A stretch of DNA of 10,484 nucleotides. It comes from Synergistes sp. (GTDB lineage: Bacteria > Synergistota > Synergistia > Synergistales > Synergistaceae). Shown here piece after piece: positions 5,992-10,484 of the stretch (the stretch's first letter is position 1; the number at the start of each line of letters is the position of its first letter). The notes below the pieces were generated by a model, which saw nothing but the letters and a program-made list of their open reading frames with translations, did not search any database and was not told the DNA's origin. The DNA is taken from contig JAEEYY010000119.1 of the NCBI GenBank assembly GCA_016288355.1, forward strand, positions 1 through 10,484, given 5' to 3'. The translations under genes were made by a program, and so were the position numbers.

Positions 5992-8046
5992 TTATTTCAG
6001 TATGCTGAAATCACCTATCTGCATGAAGAAGTCCTGACACTCCCCAAGCAGGGCAAGACGGTTCGCACGTATCCGGGGGTCGTCGTCCATTACGAGAACA
6101 TCTTTGAAAAACTGCGCTATCACAGGCGCAAGTTCGGCCATTGTGGCTGCGAGCTTCTCCCAGTCACATGCTGAGACCGCGTTATGCGCTTCGGAGGTCA
6201 GCTTGCCGAGCTCCTGATAGAGATTCTTCTCGGCTTCCGCGGTAAGTTTGCTGTTATCGACGGCTCCGGGAGCTTCCTCAGACTTTGAGAGCAGATTCTT
6301 TACCCTTACGGCCGCATTGATAAGTTCGGCAAACCACTCCTCGCCGCCTGCTTTCGTAAGGACTTCCGAAAGCCTGAACATCTGAAGCGGCCTTGACGGA
6401 GCTGCCTGCATCGCAAGCATAACCGCCTCGTGGCTCTCTCCTTTTTCTCTTAGCTGGACCTGCTGGCGCTGCGCCATGAAGGCCCTGAGTTTTTCCAGTC
6501 TTTCCGGCGGCAGCTCAAGCTGATCGGCCGCCAGTTTAAGCGCTTCGTCCATATCGATATCGAGCGACAGACCCCATATCAATTCGCTGATCGTGCGGGC
6601 GGCGCGGCGCAGACCGTACGGGTCCTGCGACGATGTGGGTTCGAGCCCTATCTTGTATATCGCAGCCAGTGTGTCAAGACGTTCGCCAAGCCCGATAAGC
6701 GCACCGTATAGCTGCGAAGGAAGCTCGTCGCCGGCAAATCTCGGCAGATACTGCTCATACAGGGCAAGAGCGACTTCTTCGGGCTCGCCGCTTCTGCGTG
6801 CATATTCGCGTCCCATAACGCCCTGTACATCCGAGAACTCATATACCATGTTGGTCACGAGGTCGGCCTTTGCGAGGTCGCAGGCGCGCGAAAGCAGAGT
6901 CTTGTCAACTTTGCAGTCAAGCTTATCGGCAAGGGTCAGCGCTATGTTTTTGACACGCCGGACTTTGTCGTAAACCGAGCCCAGCTGCTCCTGGTATGTT
7001 ACGTTCTTAAGCTCTTCGGCGCGCTCGTCCAGAGATTTCTGCTGGTCTTCCTTCCAGAAGAAGTCCGCGTCATAAAGGCGCGCGCGCAGGACTCTTTCAT
7101 TGCCTTCCCTTACGACCTTCATATCCTTTGCGCGGTTGTTGCTGACGCCGATGAAATAAGCCATAAGTTTTCCATCAGCATCATGCACAGGGAAGTAGCG
7201 CTGGTTCTTTGCCATCGAAAGCACGAGCACTTCAGAGGGTATCTCCAGGAATTCCTTGTCGAAGCTGCCGTAGAAAGGAATAGGATATTCGTTGAGGTGG
7301 ACGTTCTCGTCAAGCAGCTCAGGGTCCACGGTAACGCTTGCGCCGAGTTCCTTTTCTATTTCGGCGACGCCGTCCATTATCATCGCCTTGCGCTCTTCGG
7401 GATCGGTGATCACGAAGTTGTCGCGCATGGCCTGGGCGTAGGAAGCAGCGTCCTTCACCGGCACCGAGGAGCTTCCCATAAATCTGTGCCCGCGCGAGAT
7501 ATTGCCGCTCTTCACGCCTCCGAACTCAACGTCTACGACCCTGTCGCCGTACAGCGCGACTATCCAGCGAACAGGACGCGCAAAGCGTACGTTCTTATCG
7601 CCCCAGTACATGCTCTTCGGGAAGGACATGCGGCGTATCAGCCTGTTTAAGACGTCCGGCAGAAGCGACAGCGCATCTTCTCCGGCCGTGCGTTTTTCCG
7701 CGGTGACATATTCAGCGTTTCCTATTTTTTCAACTTTCAGATCCGAGACACTGACGCCTCTGCTGCGGGCAAAGCCCTCCGCAGCTTTTGTCGGTGTGCC
7801 GTCCGGCGCAAACGCTGCGCTTTTTGCCGGGCCGCGGAAGGTCTCCACCGCGTCTGCCTGCTTTTCGGCCACATCTTTAACGTAAAGCACAAGGCGGCGC
7901 GGCGTGCTCTGAGATCTTATTTCGCCGTGCGGGATATGCACACCGTCAAGCTCTTCGGCAGCATACGATGCCAGGTCCGCGAGCGCCCGGGGCATAAAAC
8001 GCGCCGGTATTTCTTCAGTGCCTATCTCAAACAGAAGGTCTTTCAT
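5992..8046 (-). CDS. glyS: Glycyl-tRNA synthetase beta subunit
   Basis: This is the tRNA-binding subunit of the bacterial alpha2beta2 glycyl-tRNA synthetase, which charges tRNA-Gly with the GlyQ active site. At 684 aa it has the usual length. The N terminus LLFEIGTEEIPARFMPRAL (4-22) is a family hallmark. Other recognisable pieces are SRGHRFMGS (185-193), VLSMAKNQRYFPV (275-287), QLGSVYDKVRR (354-364), ADLVTNMVYEFSDVQGVMG (394-412), QDPYGLRRAARTISELI (474-490), and the C-terminal VMDDDPRIRANRLALLGE (652-669) in the anticodon-binding part. The ATG comes 2 bases after the glyQ stop. Its Shine-Dalgarno (AGGAAGG) lies inside the end of glyQ, so translation is probably coupled to give equal subunit amounts. 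Nothing looks broken. Confidence 0.98.
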   Translation of the reverse strand: MKDLLFEIGTEEIPARFMPRALADLASYAAEELDGVHIPHGEIRSQSTPRRLVLYVKDVAEKQADAVETFRGPAKSAAFAPDGTPTKAAEGFARSRGVSVSDLKVEKIGNAEYVTAEKRTAGEDALSLLPDVLNRLIRRMSFPKSMYWGDKNVRFARPVRWIVALYGDRVVDVEFGGVKSGNISRGHRFMGSSSVPVKDAASYAQAMRDNFVITDPEERKAMIMDGVAEIEKELGASVTVDPELLDENVHLNEYPIPFYGSFDKEFLEIPSEVLVLSMAKNQRYFPVHDADGKLMAYFIGVSNNRAKDMKVVREGNERVLRARLYDADFFWKEDQQKSLDERAEELKNVTYQEQLGSVYDKVRRVKNIALTLADKLDCKVDKTLLSRACDLAKADLVTNMVYEFSDVQGVMGREYARRSGEPEEVALALYEQYLPRFAGDELPSQLYGALIGLGERLDTLAAIYKIGLEPTSSQDPYGLRRAARTISELIWGLSLDIDMDEALKLAADQLELPPERLEKLRAFMAQRQQVQLREKGESHEAVMLAMQAAPSRPLQMFRLSEVLTKAGGEEWFAELINAAVRVKNLLSKSEEAPGAVDNSKLTAEAEKNLYQELGKLTSEAHNAVSACDWEKLAATMAELAPVIAQFFKDVLVMDDDPRIRANRLALLGECQDFFMQIGDFSILK

Positions 8047-8048
8047 CG

Positions 8049-8945
8049 TTACTCACCTTCCTTTTCATATTCGTCAAATTTGCCTGAAAGAGGATAACCC
8101 ATCTCTTCGCGCTGTTTTATATAAGCCTGGCAGCAGGCTGACGCGAGCGCGCGGACGCGCCCTATGTAGCCGGTCCTTTCGGTAACGCTGATCGCGTTTC
8201 TTGCGTCAAGCAGGTTGAAGGAATGTGAGCATTTCAGTACATAGTCGTAGGCCGGAAGCACAAGTCCCGCCTCCAGCACGCGCTTTGACTCGGCCTCGTA
8301 TTTGTTGAAGAGGCTGAAGAGCATATCTGTGTCCGCTATCTCAAAGTTGTAGGTGGAATGCTCCACTTCGCCTTTGTGGTGTACATCACCGTATTTGACG
8401 TTCCCGACCCATTCGAGGTCATATACGTTGTCGACTTTCTGCACGAACATCGCTATTCTTTCTATTCCGTATGTGAGTTCTGCGGGAACGACGTCCATAT
8501 CTATCGAGCCCATCTGCTGGAAGTATGTGAACTGCGTGACTTCCATGCCGTCGAGCCATACCTCCCAGCCGAGTCCCCAGGCGCCTGTTGTCGGGTTTTC
8601 CCAGTCGTCCTCGACAAAGCGTATGTCGTGCTCCGACGGGTCTATACCCAAAACCTTAAGGCTGTCTATGTACATCTCCTGGATATTTTTCGGCGCAGGC
8701 TGGATTATTACCTGGTACTGATAGTAGTGCTGCAGTCTGTTGGGATTTTCTCCGTATCTTCCGTCTGTCGGTCTTCTTGAAGGCTCGACATAGGCTACGC
8801 GCCATGGTTCCGGACCGAGAACGCGCAGGGTCGTGGCGGGGTTCATCGTACCGGCGCCGACCTCTATGTCATAAGGCTGCTGGATAACGCAGCCTCGGGA
8901 AGCCCAGAATTTTTCAAGACGCATTACTATTTCCTGAAAGTTCAC
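8049..8945 (-). CDS. glyQ: Glycyl-tRNA synthetase alpha subunit
   Basis: This is the catalytic subunit of heterotetrameric GlyRS: it activates glycine with ATP and passes it to tRNA-Gly. The 298 aa show the class II synthetase core: GCVIQQPYDIEVGAGTMNP (18-36), EPSRRPTDGRYGENPNRLQ (54-72), VEDDWENPTTGAWGLGWEVW (111-130), VTQFTYFQQMGS (136-147), ELTYGIERIAMF (156-167), and KCSHSFNLLDARNAISV (238-254). I take the GTG at 8945 as start because AAGGAGG lies 8 bases before it and other GlyQ proteins carry a similar 7-residue lead before the M-x-L-x-x-F-W-A-S pattern. The ATG at 8924 (residue 8) is the alternative. It lies 49 bases after recO, in AT-rich sequence too short for a T-box leader. glyS follows with a 2-base gap. 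Confidence 0.98.
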   Translation of the reverse strand: MNFQEIVMRLEKFWASRGCVIQQPYDIEVGAGTMNPATTLRVLGPEPWRVAYVEPSRRPTDGRYGENPNRLQHYYQYQVIIQPAPKNIQEMYIDSLKVLGIDPSEHDIRFVEDDWENPTTGAWGLGWEVWLDGMEVTQFTYFQQMGSIDMDVVPAELTYGIERIAMFVQKVDNVYDLEWVGNVKYGDVHHKGEVEHSTYNFEIADTDMLFSLFNKYEAESKRVLEAGLVLPAYDYVLKCSHSFNLLDARNAISVTERTGYIGRVRALASACCQAYIKQREEMGYPLSGKFDEYEKEGE

Positions 8946-8953
8946 CGACTTTG

Positions 8954-8960
8954 CCTCCTT
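8954..8960 (-). promoter_or_regulatory. Ribosome binding site supporting the GTG start of glyQ
   Basis: AAGGAGG on the - strand lies 8 bases before GTG at 8945-8943. It is a near-perfect site and favours GTG over the downstream ATG at 8924, which has only a weak AGGA in front. Confidence 0.7.
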
Positions 8961-8994
8961 CGCTTGGTTCTGTTTTTCATATAACTTTTTTATT

Positions 8995-9708
8995 CTATCT
9001 CATATTGGCGAAATATGACGACAGCAATTTAATATTCCTGTTGAAATTATCGCTTTTTTCCAGCCCTTTTGACCAGATCAGGAACTTGTCATGCGGCAGT
9101 CCCGTCGCCGCGCGGAGCTCATAAAGCTCTTTAGCCGACATTTTAGGGAGTGCTTCCCCTGCGCAGGAGGCGCAGAATATCCCTTCCTTCGCGGCCGCAG
9201 CGCTGCCTGTGATGCGCGCACCGCAGGAAGCGCATATCGCATACGACGGCGCAAGTCCCATGCTGTTCAGGAATTTCCAGACGAAACGGAATTCCACCGC
9301 ATAGGCCGGGCAGCCCGCCCTGAGCTGTACCATCGCATTCCACAGCGCCCTCAGCAGCACGTCGTTCTCACAGGCGGCCGGAGCTTCCCTGGCCGTCAGC
9401 TTATACAGCCTTGCCGCGCAAAGAAGCGAGCTTCCTGCGGCGCGCAGCGGTATAAAATCCTCTTTGACCTCCGCCTCCTGCAGATAGAGTCTGGACGGAC
9501 TCTGATAGAGCGAATAGCGCGCCCATGTAAGAGGCTCGGTGGCTCCGCCGAAACGGTTTTTCGCGTTTGCGCGCGGCGCTGTTACCCACCGCGGGCCCAG
9601 CTCCCGCATGAATATCAAAACGGACTGCCCCTCTTTTGCAGAATCCCTGCGCAGAAGAACAGTCCCTGTCGCTGTGTAATAGCCCTGAGGAAGATGCAGC
9701 GGAATCAA
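8995..9708 (-). CDS. recO: DNA repair protein RecO, probable TTG start
   Basis: RecO works with RecF and RecR to load RecA on SSB-covered single-stranded DNA. From the TTG at 9708 the protein is 237 aa, the normal RecO length. The N-terminal OB fold holds GYYTATGTVLLRRDSAKEGQ (9-28) and the FGGATEPLTWARYSLYQ stretch (53-69). The C-terminal helical domain carries a four-cysteine zinc-binding site at C159, C162, C179 and C182 (CASC...CASC). The reading frame stays open upstream to 9921, but that part lies inside era in another frame and has no RecO character. No ATG or GTG is near the OB-fold start. The TTG overlaps the era stop (TTGA, 2 bases shared), which suggests coupled re-initiation, and there is no strong Shine-Dalgarno in front of it. 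RecO next to Era is a common arrangement. Function is sure; the exact start is less so. Confidence 0.9.
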   Translation of the reverse strand: MIPLHLPQGYYTATGTVLLRRDSAKEGQSVLIFMRELGPRWVTAPRANAKNRFGGATEPLTWARYSLYQSPSRLYLQEAEVKEDFIPLRAAGSSLLCAARLYKLTAREAPAACENDVLLRALWNAMVQLRAGCPAYAVEFRFVWKFLNSMGLAPSYAICASCGARITGSAAAAKEGIFCASCAGEALPKMSAKELYELRAATGLPHDKFLIWSKGLEKSDNFNRNIKLLSSYFANMR

Positions 9709-10484
9709 CTGACGTAACCAATGCGGCGCAGCTCTTCCGGCGATTTGCGCCAGTCGGGTTTGACCTTTACCCACAGCTGCAGGAAAACCTTTTGCCCCAT
9801 ACGCTTTTCGAGCTCTTCGCGCGCATCGCTGCCTATGCGTCTGAGCATGGAGCCGCTTTTCCCTATTATTATGCCCTTCTGCCCCTGGCGGTCTGCGATG
9901 ATCGTAGCGCGGATCGTGCATATCTTAAGTTCCGGATACTCTTCAGGGTTTTTGAATTCATCTATGACCACCGCCACGCTGTGAGGGACCTCCTCCTGGG
10001 TGTGGAGCAGAATCTTTTCGCGTATTATCTCCGCAGCCAGAAAACGCTCCGTCGTATCCATAAGGACGTCTTCGTCGTATATAGCCGGCTGCTGCGGAAG
10101 CAGCGCGCTTATAGCCGAGGCAAGCTCCTCAAGTCCTGAGCCGTTTTTGGCCGACAGCGGCACGACAGCGGCCGGCTTTATAAATTTCCGGTACACATCC
10201 GCGGCTTTTTTATAGTCGTCGGGAGACGCCGACTTGTCCGTCTTATTGACTGCCAGCACCACGGGAAGAGGCATAGCCTCAAGCATCTTAAGCACTGCCG
10301 CGTCTTTTTCGCTTACAGATCTGTCCTGCGCCTCCACTACATAGCAGACGGCATCGACCGTCATAAGAGACTCTTCAGCCTCTTTCATCATGAATTCGCC
10401 AAGCGCGTGCTTCGGTGCGTGGACGCCGGGCGTGTCGACAAATATTATCTGTTCATGCTCGCTCGTATAGATGCAGCGCACCGC
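9705..10484 (-). CDS. era: GTPase Era, N terminus outside the window
   Basis: Era is an essential GTPase that binds near the 3' end of 16S rRNA and helps mature the 30S subunit. About 259 residues are visible; the start and the G1 P-loop lie beyond base 10484. Visible in order are the G3 motif in IIFVDTPGVHAPKH, G4 NKTD in VLAVNKTDKS, and G5 in VPLSAKNGSGLEEL. The KH RNA-binding domain follows, with KGIIIGKSGSMLRRIGSDAR and then VFLQLWVKVKPDWRKS, the Era-type C terminus. The stop TGA at 9707-9705 overlaps the proposed recO TTG. The gene is intact as far as can be seen and leads the run era-recO-glyQ-glyS-ppdK. Confidence 0.97.
   Translation of the reverse strand, partial: AVRCIYTSEHEQIIFVDTPGVHAPKHALGEFMMKEAEESLMTVDAVCYVVEAQDRSVSEKDAAVLKMLEAMPLPVVLAVNKTDKSASPDDYKKAADVYRKFIKPAAVVPLSAKNGSGLEELASAISALLPQQPAIYDEDVLMDTTERFLAAEIIREKILLHTQEEVPHSVAVVIDEFKNPEEYPELKICTIRATIIADRQGQKGIIIGKSGSMLRRIGSDAREELEKRMGQKVFLQLWVKVKPDWRKSPEELRRIGYVS

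Noticed and set aside
4782..6008. Long open frame (about 408 codons) on the + strand, antisense to ppdK
   Set aside because: It lies wholly over the strongly conserved ppdK. Its translation shows no family motif or domain logic, and such antisense frames arise from codon bias in GC-rich genes.
8946..8994. Possible T-box or promoter before glyQ
   Set aside because: The 49-base AT-rich gap is far too short for a T-box leader and no convincing -35/-10 pair was found; only weak hexamer matches occur.
9709..9921. Upstream extension of recO to a 308-aa protein
   Set aside because: The extra about 71 residues are read from inside era in another frame, are rich in Arg/His and unlike RecO. Normal RecO length is reached from the TTG at 9708.
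1..10484. CRISPR arrays, tRNA/rRNA genes, insertion sequences or phage genes
   Set aside because: No regularly spaced repeats, tRNA cloverleaf, transposase or integrase motifs were seen; the window is almost filled by housekeeping genes.

Overview
The window reads as ordinary chromosome of a free-living, probably anaerobic bacterium, with G+C somewhat above 50% by eye. One gene lies on the + strand at the left edge. Everything else is on the - strand in the order era, recO, glyQ, glyS, ppdK, thiD, thiC. The era-recO-glyQ-glyS order is familiar from Firmicutes such as Bacillus. PPDK in place of pyruvate kinase-only glycolysis, a short (434 aa) ThiC and a two-subunit GlyRS fit an anaerobe of the Clostridia or Synergistota type. 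I lean weakly to Synergistota, from gene order and codon style only, and no 16S or other marker is present to settle it.

Left edge (1-941): a short AT-richer leader with a plausible promoter and a strong Shine-Dalgarno precedes a GTG-started gene. It encodes a class I SAM methyltransferase with two N-terminal membrane segments. A 10-bp perfect hairpin separates it from the convergent thiC.

Thiamine block (942-3278): thiD and thiC are 26 bases apart and form an operon making the pyrimidine half of thiamine. ThiC makes HMP-P from AIR, and ThiD phosphorylates HMP/HMP-P. I find no THI-box (TPP riboswitch) in the 202 bases between ppdK and thiD. That space holds nested inverted repeats just after ppdK, a terminator hairpin, and a perfect TATAAT hexamer overlapping the terminator tail.

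Central metabolism and translation block (3279-10484): era (cut by the window edge) overlaps recO by 2 bases if recO starts at a TTG. glyQ follows after 49 bases, and glyS begins 2 bases after glyQ ends. ppdK follows 76 bases later with its own strong ribosome binding site. The block combines ribosome assembly (Era), recombinational repair (RecO), glycine charging (GlyQS) and PEP/pyruvate interconversion (PPDK).

I looked for an undescribed system and did not find one. All long genes belong to well-known families. The more interesting points are regulatory: the thiDC leader without a THI-box, the structured ppdK-thiD spacer, the TTG start of recO, and the membrane-anchored methyltransferase of unknown substrate.
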